NCBI GenBank assembly: GCA_905612405.1
Contig: CAJQRX010000048.1
Location: forward strand, 1-37,908
From: an uncultured Candidatus Thioglobus sp.
GTDB lineage: Bacteria; Pseudomonadota; Gammaproteobacteria; PS1; Pseudothioglobaceae
DNA: 37,908 nucleotides
Reading direction: 5' to 3'
The notes below the pieces were generated by a model. The model was not told the origin of the DNA. It saw only the letters and a list, made by a program, of their open reading frames with translations, and ran no database searches. Each line of letters opens with the position of its first letter. Position 1 is the stretch's first letter. Below are positions 8,175 to 16,424 of the stretch, piece by piece. A program made the translations under genes and the position numbers.

Positions 8175-8939
8175 GTGAAACTTCCAACTACACCATCGTT
8201 TAGACTAGATAACAAAACTGCTTTAATTACAGGAGCTTCATCTGGTATTGGTCTAGGTTGTGCAGTAGCCTTAGCTGAAGCAGGTGCGCATGTAGTTGTT
8301 TCAGCTCGAAGTAGTGATAAACTTAATTCAGTTGTTGATACAATTAAAGCTAAAGGATTAAGCGCTGAAGCAATGGTGATGGATGTTGCTGATACAAATT
8401 TAGTTCAAGAAATTATTGATAGTAAAGGCCCATTTGACATTTTAGTTAATAGTGCTGGTTTGGGAAGGCACTCACCCTCTAAAGATACTTCAATAGAAGA
8501 TTTTGATGCGGTAATGAATGTTAATCTTCGTGGTGCTTACTTTGTTACTCAAGCAGTGGCAAATGGATTAATAAATGCAAAAAAAACTGGCTCATTAATC
8601 AATATTTCTTCTCAGATGGGACATGTCGGTGGAATTGATAGAGCAGTTTATTCAGCATCAAAGCATGCAGTTGAAGGATTTACAAAGGCTATGGCCATTG
8701 AGTGGGGTCCTCATCAAATTAGGGTTAATACAATCTGTCCAACATTTATAAGAACTCCTCTTACGCAATCTACTTTTGATAATCCTGATCGCAAAGAGTG
8801 GATTGAAAGCAAAATAAAAATTGGCCGAATTGGGGAAGTGGAAGATATTATGGGTGCGGTTGTATTTTTGGCCTCTGATGCTTCATCAATGGTTACTGGA
8901 TCTGCCCTTATGGTTGATGGAGGCTGGACTGCTGACTAA
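8175..8939 (+). CDS. Short-chain dehydrogenase/reductase
   Basis: A classical SDR of 255 residues with TGASSGIG cofactor motif, NSAGLG, active-site Ser in INISSQMG, and the catalytic YSASK. The C-terminal MVDGGWTAD is typical of FabG-like and polyol or sugar-alcohol dehydrogenases. It would oxidise or reduce a secondary alcohol or ketone with NAD(P). A TTG start at 8169 would overlap the preceding stop, but GTG at 8175 is placed about eight bases after AAGGA and is preferred. The stop forms TAATG with the next gene. The exact substrate in this operon is unknown. Confidence 0.88.
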   Translation: MKLPTTPSFRLDNKTALITGASSGIGLGCAVALAEAGAHVVVSARSSDKLNSVVDTIKAKGLSAEAMVMDVADTNLVQEIIDSKGPFDILVNSAGLGRHSPSKDTSIEDFDAVMNVNLRGAYFVTQAVANGLINAKKTGSLINISSQMGHVGGIDRAVYSASKHAVEGFTKAMAIEWGPHQIRVNTICPTFIRTPLTQSTFDNPDRKEWIESKIKIGRIGEVEDIMGAVVFLASDASSMVTGSALMVDGGWTAD

Positions 8940-9961
8940 TGTTAAATAAAAAAGTCACGTCATTAGAAGTAGCAAAATTAGCTGGCGTTAGTCAGTCTGC
9001 AGTATCTCGCGTATTTACACCTGGTGCCTCAGCCTCTAAAAAGACTAATGAGTTAGTTCGAAAAGCTGCTTTGGATCTTGGTTATAGACCTAATGTATTA
9101 GCTCGATCACTAATTACTGGAAAGACAAAAATTATAGGTCTTGTTGTTGCCTACTTAGACAATTACTTTTATCCTGAGGCATTAGAACTTTTATCGGGGG
9201 CGCTTCAAAAAAATGGTTATCACGTATTGATCTTTATGGCGACTAACACCTCAGGAAATATTGACAACGTAGTGGAAGAAATTCTTGACTATCAGGTCGA
9301 TGGAATAATTGCAGCATCTGTTGGTATGTCTACCAATCTAGCATCAAGATGTTCTGATGCCGGTGTTCCTGTTGTTTTATTTAATCGTACTCAAGATGAT
9401 AAAAGGCTCTCAGCAGTTACCTCTGATAATGAACTTGGGGGGCAAAAGATTGCTCAATTTCTTTGTGCCAACGGCCATAAACGCATCGGCTATATAGCTG
9501 GATGGGAAGGCGCCTCTACTCAAAGGGATAGAGAAAAAGGTTTTACTGATGAGCTTAAAAAAAATGGACAAAATATTTTTGCTCGAGAAGTTGGTAACTT
9601 TAACCTAGATGAAGCTCGTCAAGCTGCGCGAAAAATGTTTACAGCAAAAGAAATACCCGATGCAGTTTTTGTTGTTAATGACCACATGGCATTTGCAGTA
9701 ATGGACGTTATGCGTTATGAGCTAGGATTAAAGATACCCGAAGACGTCTCAGTTGTTGGTTATGATGATGTCCCAGTTGCTAAATGGCTGGCTTACAATC
9801 TAACAACTGTCAGGCAACGCGCAAATCGTATGGTGGACGAAACAGTTTCGATATTAATTGACTCTATTAAGAAAAACTCAACTAAGGCGAAACGTGTAAA
9901 AATTGATGGCCCTCTTATAATAAGGGGTTCAGCAAAAATTTTAAATAATTATGGAGTTTAA
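8939..9961 (+). CDS. LacI-family transcriptional regulator
   Basis: A 340-residue regulator. Its N-terminal helix-turn-helix reads SLEVAKLAGVSQSAVSRVF, with a hinge-helix region around NVLARSLITGKT, followed by a periplasmic-binding-protein-like effector domain (IIGLVVAYLDNYFY to VVGYDDVPVAKW). Members normally bind a sugar-like effector and repress by sitting on a palindrome with a central CG. Two such palindromes, with matching promoters, lie upstream of the ATPase (4175) and the binding protein (16343), so this gene very probably controls both arms of the locus, including itself. It starts inside the TAATG junction with the SDR. Confidence 0.93.
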   Translation: MLNKKVTSLEVAKLAGVSQSAVSRVFTPGASASKKTNELVRKAALDLGYRPNVLARSLITGKTKIIGLVVAYLDNYFYPEALELLSGALQKNGYHVLIFMATNTSGNIDNVVEEILDYQVDGIIAASVGMSTNLASRCSDAGVPVVLFNRTQDDKRLSAVTSDNELGGQKIAQFLCANGHKRIGYIAGWEGASTQRDREKGFTDELKKNGQNIFAREVGNFNLDEARQAARKMFTAKEIPDAVFVVNDHMAFAVMDVMRYELGLKIPEDVSVVGYDDVPVAKWLAYNLTTVRQRANRMVDETVSILIDSIKKNSTKAKRVKIDGPLIIRGSAKILNNYGV

Positions 9962-9964
9962 TTT

Positions 9965-10933
9965 ATGAAAGGTTTTGATTCAAACTATGCTAATTTTCCA
10001 GATTGGATAAATGGCATTACTCATGAAATTTGGGAGGATCGAGGAATTGATAAGCTTCTCTATCTTTATTCGGATGATATTATATTAAGAGCACCCTACT
10101 CCCTGATAATTGGTAATAAGCCAGTTATAGAAGCCACCAAAGCAACTTTGTCTGAATTCCCAGACCGTCAACTCTTAGGTGAGGATGTAATCTGGTCTGG
10201 TACTCCTGAAACAGGAATGTTGTCATCCCATAGAATTATATCTACGGCATCACATATGGGAGATGGACAGTTTGGTAAAGCAACAGGTACAAAAATTGTC
10301 TTTAGAACAATAGCGGATTGCCATGCTATTAATAATCAAGTTAATGATGAGTGGTTAATCCGTGATGTAGGAGCTATGGCTAGACAGCTTGGTATACATC
10401 CAAAAGACTTTGCTAGAAAACAGATAGAGTCAGAGGGTGGTATGGATAAATGTCAGCACCCTTTCACAGATTCTGTGGACCTTCCAGGACCATATATAGG
10501 AAAGGGCAACACTAACGAGTGGGGCGAAAAGTATGTTGATATTTTAAATCGCATTATGAACTCTGATCAATCTGTTATTAACTCCGAGTATGATCGTGGT
10601 TGTGATCTGGAGTATCCTGGAGGCGTATCAGGCCACTCTTACTCGGATGCAGATGATTTTTGGATGGGACTTCGCTCCTCAATGCCAAGTGCAACATTTA
10701 CTATTGAGCATCAAATTGGAAGAGAAGATCAATATATGTCTCCTCGCGCAGCTGTTCGATGGTCTCTAAAAGGTAAGCACGATGGTTGGGGAGTTTTTGG
10801 TGAGCCTACAGGCGCAGATTTATATGTGATGGGTGTCTCTCATGCTGAATTTGGCCCATGGGGCTTAAGAAGAGAATACACATTGTTTGATGAGACTTCG
10901 ATGTGGAAGCAAATAATTCTTAAGACTGGTTAA
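9965..10933 (+). CDS. Divergent double-domain SnoaL/NTF2-like protein
   Basis: A 322-residue protein with two NTF2-like halves (about 15-145 and 180-320). Both halves carry the pattern of a long helix, a strand with acidic and aromatic residues, and a late SHRII or RAAVRW strand. It lacks the MGIxPTNK and ENW signature of the other four, so it is the most distant member of the set. A GGAG ribosome site lies eight bases before the ATG. It sits between the regulator and the bicupin gene. It may act on a different intermediate, or be a steroid-isomerase-like or structural partner; nothing in the sequence decides this. Confidence 0.65.
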   Translation: MKGFDSNYANFPDWINGITHEIWEDRGIDKLLYLYSDDIILRAPYSLIIGNKPVIEATKATLSEFPDRQLLGEDVIWSGTPETGMLSSHRIISTASHMGDGQFGKATGTKIVFRTIADCHAINNQVNDEWLIRDVGAMARQLGIHPKDFARKQIESEGGMDKCQHPFTDSVDLPGPYIGKGNTNEWGEKYVDILNRIMNSDQSVINSEYDRGCDLEYPGGVSGHSYSDADDFWMGLRSSMPSATFTIEHQIGREDQYMSPRAAVRWSLKGKHDGWGVFGEPTGADLYVMGVSHAEFGPWGLRREYTLFDETSMWKQIILKTG

Positions 10934-10935
10934 TA

Positions 10936-11901
10936 ATGACTCTAGAAGAAATGGAAAAGTGTATTGTTCGATATGCTGATTTAAAGCCTTGTAAAACTGC
11001 CTTTATTGATGCTCATACGCCTGGATCAAACCAGAAAGATAACTTTACAATTATTGGCTCTGGGGTATCAGAGAGCCCTGATCAACATGTTCATATCAAT
11101 CAATCACCAGGCTTTAATATTGGCGCTGCTGGGCAGCCTCCAGGCTGCATAAATTCATTACACTCGCACACAACTGCTGAAGTATTTTATGTATTCAAGG
11201 GTCGATGGCGTTTTTTCTGGGGACGCTACGGTGATTCTGGAGAGATAGTAGCAGAAGAAGGTGATATGGTTAATATTCCTACAGGCATGTTTCGCGCATT
11301 TGAAAATATTGGGAACGATTATGGAATGTTGATGGCAATACTTGGAGGTGATGATGCAGGTGGAGGCGTTACATGGGCTCCTGAGGTTATTAATGATGCC
11401 AAAGATTACGGCCTTATTTTGGGCGATAATGGATTACTATACGACACTAAAAAAGGGGAGATTCTGCCAAAAAATATTAACCCGATGCCCTTATTGACTG
11501 AAACTAATCTTATGAGTTTTTCTGAAATTACAACTGAAGATTTTAATAATAATTTTTTTGTCAGCGCATCAGAGTTAAATCAAAAATCACAGAATTTACC
11601 GTTAAAGGTTATTGGGGTAGATGGGATTTTAAAGGATCGGCCTGGTTTTGAAATTGACTATATTACAGCTGACACTTTTGTTGGTGAGCAATACTCTTCT
11701 GGTCGACATGAGGTTAATATGATAATGAGCGGTGAATGGTCTCTAGAGTGGGATGAAAATGTTACAACTCTTTCTCCTGGAGACACATGTTTGATAAGCC
11801 CTGACATGCTGCACAAAATTGTTCCTAAAGATTTGGCAAGTGCAAGTCTTTTCAGGGTTACAAAGACTGATGATCAAGCTGGTCCAACATGGAAAAGGTA
11901 G
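10936..11901 (+). CDS. Bicupin protein
   Basis: A 321-residue protein with two cupin barrels. The first (about 70-145) has the metal-binding pattern HSHTTAEVFYVFKG followed by GDMVNIPTGMFRAFEN. The second (about 240-310) has HEVNMIMSGEWSLEW and PGDTCLISPDMLHKI, with fewer of the canonical His ligands. Bicupins include dioxygenases (gentisate, homogentisate type), isomerases and decarboxylases. The first barrel probably binds a metal and does the chemistry. In this operon it could open a ring or isomerise a keto sugar, but I cannot choose. It starts two bases after the preceding stop. Confidence 0.82.
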   Translation: MTLEEMEKCIVRYADLKPCKTAFIDAHTPGSNQKDNFTIIGSGVSESPDQHVHINQSPGFNIGAAGQPPGCINSLHSHTTAEVFYVFKGRWRFFWGRYGDSGEIVAEEGDMVNIPTGMFRAFENIGNDYGMLMAILGGDDAGGGVTWAPEVINDAKDYGLILGDNGLLYDTKKGEILPKNINPMPLLTETNLMSFSEITTEDFNNNFFVSASELNQKSQNLPLKVIGVDGILKDRPGFEIDYITADTFVGEQYSSGRHEVNMIMSGEWSLEWDENVTTLSPGDTCLISPDMLHKIVPKDLASASLFRVTKTDDQAGPTWKR

Positions 11902-11918
11902 TTTTTAAGGATATGATA

Positions 11919-12581
11919 ATGAATCACAAAGCAATTCTTTTTGGATCAATTGGTACGCTTGTTGAAACTTCTGAACTTCAACGACGCTCATTCAATCAAG
12001 CATTTGCTGAGGCTGGACTTGATTGGAATTGGAATTCTGAAGAGTACCAGCAGTTACTTGCAAAATCTGGTGGCTGTGATAGGATCGAAAACTATGCGAT
12101 TCAACGCGGTGTTGATGTTGATGTGAAGGAGCTTCATAGGCATAAAACTAAAATCTTTGATACTTTAATGGACAAAGAAACTATCTTACTTCGCCCTGGC
12201 GTAGATAGCTTGATAAGTTATGCACTGGATAAAAGTTTACTGCTAGCATTCGTAACAAATACATCAAAGGTAAATATTGATGCCGTCTTTTTTGCATTAG
12301 GGGATCAGATAAGGAGGGATGATTTCAGTTTCATTGGAAACGATACGATAGTCTCCAATCCGAAGCCAAGTCCAGATATATACCTAAAGGCCCTATCTGA
12401 GATGCATCTAGATGCACAAGATTGTATTGCCATAGAGGATACAGAAATCAGCATGCAGTCTGCTTTAGCAGCATCAATTCGGTGTATTGGTTTCCCAGGG
12501 GCGAATTCACAAGATAATGATTTTAGTGGTGCTGTTCTTTTAACGAATCATTTGTCTGTTGATGACTTAGTAGGCCTATAG
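11919..12581 (+). CDS. HAD-superfamily protein lacking the catalytic aspartates
   Basis: A HAD-like fold of 220 residues resembling beta-phosphoglucomutase/CbbY-type phosphatases. Motif II (VTNTSK), motif III (NPKPSPDIY) and motif IV (AIEDTEIS) are present. Motif I, normally DxDGT, reads FGSIGTL: the nucleophile Asp at residue 9 is Gly and the acid/base Asp at residue 11 is Ile. Classical phosphohydrolase or phosphomutase catalysis is therefore unlikely. I have the impression that a group of marine HAD-like proteins shares FGSIGTL, which would make this a conserved variant rather than decay; that is from memory. ATG 11919 is chosen because AAGG lies eight bases upstream; ATGs at 11889 and 11913 are less well placed. 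Confidence 0.82.
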   Translation: MNHKAILFGSIGTLVETSELQRRSFNQAFAEAGLDWNWNSEEYQQLLAKSGGCDRIENYAIQRGVDVDVKELHRHKTKIFDTLMDKETILLRPGVDSLISYALDKSLLLAFVTNTSKVNIDAVFFALGDQIRRDDFSFIGNDTIVSNPKPSPDIYLKALSEMHLDAQDCIAIEDTEISMQSALAASIRCIGFPGANSQDNDFSGAVLLTNHLSVDDLVGL

Positions 12582-12617
12582 ATAGTGCCCTTTTAAGATA
12601 TTATTTAGGAGTAAAAA

Positions 12618-13751
12618 ATGAGTAGAATATTAACTAGCCACGTAGGTTCTCTTCCAAGAATGCAAGAAGTTGTAGACTATATTTTTGCCCGAGAAAATAA
12701 TCAGAAATATAATGAGAAGAGTTTTGATGAGTGCATGGAAGAGAATGTTTTAAAGACTGTTGAGAGGCAAAAAAGTGCTGGTATAGATATTGTTAGTGAT
12801 GGAGAAACATCAAAAATATCATACGCAACTTATGTGAAAGATAGATACACAGGTTTTTCAGGTGACAGTGCTCGAAATGCGCCAGAAGACCTAAAGATGT
12901 TTCCAGGTTTTCTTAAAAGACTCTCTGATGATGGTGGAACCCCCCAATACTCAAGACCAATGTGTACAAGTGAAGTTAAGTCAAAAGGCCAAGGAGAGCT
13001 TCAAAAGGATATATCTAATTTGAAATCTGCAATGGCTAAAAATGGTGTTGAACGAGGCTTTATGAATGCAGCATCTCCTGGTGTTATTTCACTATTTTTA
13101 CAAAATGACTTCTACCCTACTAGGGATGCTTACCTAGCTGCTTTGGCGGATGCTATGAGAGATGAATATGAAACTATTGTGGAATCAGGTTTAGACTTGC
13201 AGTTAGATTGTCCTGATCTAGCACTTTCTAGGCATATGTTATTTAGTGACTTGTCTGATTCAGAGTTTATAAAGATTATTGAGTCACATGTGGAAGCACT
13301 AAATCATGCGCTTAAGAATGTCCCAGAAGAGAAGGTCAGAATTCATATCTGTTGGGGAAATTATGAGGGTCCTCACTGTTGTGATATAGATATGAATAAA
13401 GTTTTTGGAACTCTCATGAAGGCAAAAGCTCGATATACTCTATTTGAAACTTCAAACCCACGCCATGCTCATGAATGGACAGTTTTTAGAGATCGTAAAA
13501 GCGAAATACCAGATACGAAAATTCTTGTACCAGGAGTTGTAGATACAACCACTAACTTCATTGAGCATCCTCAGCTAGTTGCAGAGCGTATCGAAAAATT
13601 TGTTAATATAGTAGGGAGTGAAAGAGTAATTGCAGGATCAGACTGTGGCTTTGGAACGTTCGCAGGATTTGGAGCGGTCGATCCAGAAATTGCTTTTGCT
13701 AAATTAAAATCTTTATCTGAGGGCGCTATGCTTGCTAGTAATAGACTATGA
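12618..13751 (+). CDS. MetE/epoxyalkane:CoM transferase-like zinc protein
   Basis: A 377-residue protein related to the C-terminal half of cobalamin-independent methionine synthase and to the similarly sized epoxyalkane:coenzyme M transferase. Candidate zinc ligands are His243 and Cys245 (HICWGN), Glu277 (LFETSN) and Cys343 (GSDCGFG), the order seen in MetE. Such proteins activate a thiol on zinc for attack on a methyl or alkyl donor. Only the catalytic half is present and the neighbours are catabolic, so methionine synthesis is unlikely. It may demethylate or de-alkylate the substrate or conjugate a thiol. AGGAG precedes the ATG. The stop overlaps the next start as ATGA. Confidence 0.75.
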   Translation: MSRILTSHVGSLPRMQEVVDYIFARENNQKYNEKSFDECMEENVLKTVERQKSAGIDIVSDGETSKISYATYVKDRYTGFSGDSARNAPEDLKMFPGFLKRLSDDGGTPQYSRPMCTSEVKSKGQGELQKDISNLKSAMAKNGVERGFMNAASPGVISLFLQNDFYPTRDAYLAALADAMRDEYETIVESGLDLQLDCPDLALSRHMLFSDLSDSEFIKIIESHVEALNHALKNVPEEKVRIHICWGNYEGPHCCDIDMNKVFGTLMKAKARYTLFETSNPRHAHEWTVFRDRKSEIPDTKILVPGVVDTTTNFIEHPQLVAERIEKFVNIVGSERVIAGSDCGFGTFAGFGAVDPEIAFAKLKSLSEGAMLASNRL

Positions 13752-14440
13752 CACCCCTTGTAATGATTCCTGGAATGATGTGTGATGAGCGCATTTTTGC
13801 GCCACAAATAGAGGGGCTTCTCTCTGAGGTGTCAGTCCATATCGCAGATATTTCTAAACATGACAATATTAGTGACTTGGCGGCTGATGTTTTAAGTCAT
13901 GCGCCACCAAAATTCTGCCTTGCTGGTCATTCAATGGGCGGAATTGTTGCTATGGAAATTTGTTCACAGGCGCCAGAAAGAGTTGAAAAATTGATATTAA
14001 TTGATACCAATCCTAAATCTGAATTAGAGGAAGTGAAAGCCAAGCGTGAGCCTCAAATTAGTGATGCTTTATCAGGAAAATTAATAAATGTAATTCGTGA
14101 TGAGATGAAACCTAAATATTTAGCGGATAGTGATAATCCAGATATTATTTTAAATATCTGCATGCAGATGGCTCTTTCTTTAGGCCCTAAAGTTTTTGTT
14201 AGCCAATCAAGAGCCCTCCAAGGAAGAATTGATCAAGAGAAAACACTTAATTCACTTGATATACCAGTGTTAATAATGTGTGGCCTGGAAGATAAATTAT
14301 GCCCTCTAGAGAAGCATGAAATGATGCATAATATAATTAGCAATTCAACTTTAGAGGTAATTGAAAATGCCGGTCATTTGCCAACATTAGAACAACCAGA
14401 AAAAACTACGGAGATATTAAAAACATGGCTTATGAACTAG
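13748..14440 (+). CDS. Alpha/beta hydrolase
   Basis: A 230-residue alpha/beta-hydrolase fold. It has the oxyanion region MIPGMMCDERI, nucleophile elbow GHSMGG (Ser about residue 64), an acid in the GLEDKLCP segment and catalytic His in NAGHLPTLEQP. The full Ser-Asp-His triad is present, so it should be an active esterase, lactonase or carbon-carbon hydrolase in the cytoplasm. Its start overlaps the MetE-like stop (ATGA) and its end overlaps the RraA-like start by 16 bases. That tight coupling argues for consecutive steps in one pathway. The natural substrate cannot be read from the sequence. Confidence 0.87.
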   Translation: MTPLVMIPGMMCDERIFAPQIEGLLSEVSVHIADISKHDNISDLAADVLSHAPPKFCLAGHSMGGIVAMEICSQAPERVEKLILIDTNPKSELEEVKAKREPQISDALSGKLINVIRDEMKPKYLADSDNPDIILNICMQMALSLGPKVFVSQSRALQGRIDQEKTLNSLDIPVLIMCGLEDKLCPLEKHEMMHNIISNSTLEVIENAGHLPTLEQPEKTTEILKTWLMN

Positions 14441-15132
14441 ATCAAGAACTACTTGCCCTTCTCCAATCAGTAGACACTCCTACTGTATGTAACGCAATTG
14501 AAGTAGCACAAGGCAAGCGAGGCTTTTCAGAATTTACTCGTGGAACGATGATTTGCTCAGCACCAAAGGGTGGAGCAATGGTTGGTTTTGCTAAAACTGC
14601 AAAGATTGCTGCACTGAGCCCGCCAAAAGAAGATCAAGAGGTAATTAAAGAGCGGAGGATGAATTATTACCAATATATGTCAGAAGTTACTGGCCCTAGT
14701 GTTGCAGTCATAGAGGATGTTGATTATCCAAATTGTATTGGAGCTTATTGGGGCGAAGTCAATACGAAGGTCCACAAAGGGTTTGGCCTTTCTGGGGCGC
14801 TGACTAACGGAGTTATGAGAGATCTTGGTGATCTTGCGGAGGATTTTCCAGTCGTTGCAGGCTCTATCGGTCCAAGTCATGGGTTTGTTCATGTACGAGA
14901 AATTGATACAAAAATTAGTGTTCTTGGTATGAGTGTTTCGCCAAATGATTTAATTCATGCCGACCTTCATGGCGCAGTTGTAATCCCTAAAGAGGTTATT
15001 AACGGTTTAAAGGACGCTATCCATAAGTTATTTGCTTCAGAGCAGTTGATACTTGGCCCTGCTGAAAAGAAAGGTTTCAATTTTGACAGCTTTAAAAGTG
15101 CATGGGAAGATTTTGAAAAATCAAGAACATAA
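14425..15132 (+). CDS. RraA-like aldolase/decarboxylase-family protein
   Basis: A 235-residue protein of the RraA/HMG-aldolase fold. It shows GALTNGVMRD, the substrate/metal-binding block with Arg-Asp, and the C-terminal DLIHADLHGAVVIP typical of the family. Family members include 4-hydroxy-4-methyl-2-oxoglutarate aldolase, oxaloacetate decarboxylase and uncharacterised catabolic lyases. The conserved Arg-Asp pair is intact, so a lyase or decarboxylase acting on a keto acid late in the pathway is reasonable, with pyruvate or a similar product. It is the last gene of the operon that begins at 4237. Its end faces the minus-strand gene at 15155, with 22 bases between and no clear terminator hairpin. 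Confidence 0.82.
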   Translation: MAYELDQELLALLQSVDTPTVCNAIEVAQGKRGFSEFTRGTMICSAPKGGAMVGFAKTAKIAALSPPKEDQEVIKERRMNYYQYMSEVTGPSVAVIEDVDYPNCIGAYWGEVNTKVHKGFGLSGALTNGVMRDLGDLAEDFPVVAGSIGPSHGFVHVREIDTKISVLGMSVSPNDLIHADLHGAVVIPKEVINGLKDAIHKLFASEQLILGPAEKKGFNFDSFKSAWEDFEKSRT

Positions 15133-15154
15133 ATTTTTTGAGTTTTTAGTAAGG

Positions 15155-16183
15155 TTATTGAGAAATTTCAGATAGTATGTCTCGACCTAACTGATGCACT
15201 AAGTGAAGTGTATCGACCATACACCAATTTTCAATAATCTTTCCATCTTTGCACCTCCACCAGTCACAATCTCTCATATAAATACGTTTATTTGTGGGCT
15301 CAATGCCCATAAAGGTCTTGACATGAACGCCTGTTACTTGTGGCCAACCACTCAGAAACGCATAGTCGCCATCGCCTGCTTTGCACTGAGAGCCAACCCC
15401 TAAAATTCCTTGAGGAACTCCGTCACCCCAGCCTTCAAATGTATTCTCAAATGGTACTTGGAACGCTGCAAAGGCTTCAGTCGTTACATATGAGCCAAAA
15501 CCACCGGGCCCATACCATATCATTCGCTCATCCCAGTAAGGAATCCAAGCTGCATCTGGCGAGGTGAGCTCCATCAGCATACCTTCAACTAAATCAGCTG
15601 TAGCTCTAGAATTGACTGGTTCATTTTTAGTAATACTAATACCGTCTTGTGTTGATGGGCCAGGAGTAACTCCTTCATATCCCCCCATGAGTTCAAGCGG
15701 CCAGATACCAAGGTCAATCAATAGCTCTGCAACACCTAAAAAGATTTGTGATTCAACAATCTCCCCATCAATCATTCTATGAAACTCACCAAAGCGAATA
15801 TGTTCAAGTTTACCGCTTGGCGGAATACCAAGCCATGTGTGTTCAAAATGACCCAAAAAATAGCCTGTAGTAGCAACCCATTCGCCGCCTAGATATTCTC
15901 CCCCAATAATAATGTTATCACGTCTTTGAAAGCCTCTAAACGATTGTAGGATTGGGCTAATAATGTCCCTAAAATAACCAATTGCACCCTTTGTTTCATT
16001 AACAGGATGGAAGGCATCAATTTTTGCATCAGCACTAAAAATTGATTTTATTGCCTGTTCAATATCGCCATTTTCAGATGAATTAAATGACTGAGCATAC
16101 GAAGCAAAAATGCATTTATTTGTATGGGATATTTTTGTAGCAATCCCCATTGCAGGTCTGGGTCCTCTGGCAGGCATCTTCAT
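15155..16183 (-). CDS. Double-domain SnoaL-like protein, minus strand
   Basis: A 342-residue protein with two SnoaL-like domains (about 20-160 and 195-342). It shares with the 7117 protein an internal IPPSGKLEHIRFGEF block and the C-terminal [19 protein letters not shown] and LGRDILSE series. It is the only gene of the locus on the minus strand. It reads away from the binding-protein gene and toward the RraA-like gene. Its upstream region is shared with the promoter-operator module at 16329-16358, so the same regulator could control it. The N-terminus begins with a basic MKMPARGPRPAMG stretch that is not a signal peptide. Reaction unknown. Confidence 0.78.
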   Translation of the reverse strand: MKMPARGPRPAMGIATKISHTNKCIFASYAQSFNSSENGDIEQAIKSIFSADAKIDAFHPVNETKGAIGYFRDIISPILQSFRGFQRRDNIIIGGEYLGGEWVATTGYFLGHFEHTWLGIPPSGKLEHIRFGEFHRMIDGEIVESQIFLGVAELLIDLGIWPLELMGGYEGVTPGPSTQDGISITKNEPVNSRATADLVEGMLMELTSPDAAWIPYWDERMIWYGPGGFGSYVTTEAFAAFQVPFENTFEGWGDGVPQGILGVGSQCKAGDGDYAFLSGWPQVTGVHVKTFMGIEPTNKRIYMRDCDWWRCKDGKIIENWCMVDTLHLVHQLGRDILSEISQ

Positions 16184-16328
16184 AATCCTATTTAGTATTG
16201 CGATTGAAAAATAAATATTTACTTTTGCTGACTAAAAATGCTAGATTTTAGCTAAGGATAATATACTTTGTAAATTTTATTTAAGAATAGAATATGCTGT
16301 ATAAAAAGTTATATAGAGATTAAGACTC

Positions 16329-16358
16329 TGTGATATAATCGTTTGCAATCGTATGCAA
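16329..16358 (+). promoter_or_regulatory. Extended -10 promoter with LacI-type operator, upstream of the solute-binding protein
   Basis: TGTGATATAAT at 16329-16339, a three-base spacer, then TTGCAATCGTATGCAA at 16343-16358. The 16-base palindrome matches its own reverse complement at 12 of 16 positions and has a central CG. The module differs from the one at 4161-4190 only in the spacer and the last operator base. Spacing is identical, so the operator overlaps the likely transcription start. No recognisable -35 is present, which fits an extended -10 promoter. The rest of the 241-base gap before the ATG at 16425 shows only AT-rich sequence. Confidence 0.78.
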
Positions 16359-16424
16359 TATTTTTATTAATGTTTACTACGATGTATTATTAATTTGTAT
16401 TTAATTGAAAAAAGGAGTGTTATT

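Noticed and set aside
12618-13751. Cobalamin-independent methionine synthase (metE)
   Set aside because: It has only the catalytic half at 377 residues and sits in a catabolic operon without methionine genes.
16395-16424. TTG start ten codons upstream of the binding-protein ATG
   Set aside because: It lacks a ribosome site and would hide the signal peptide; GGAG precedes the ATG at 16425.
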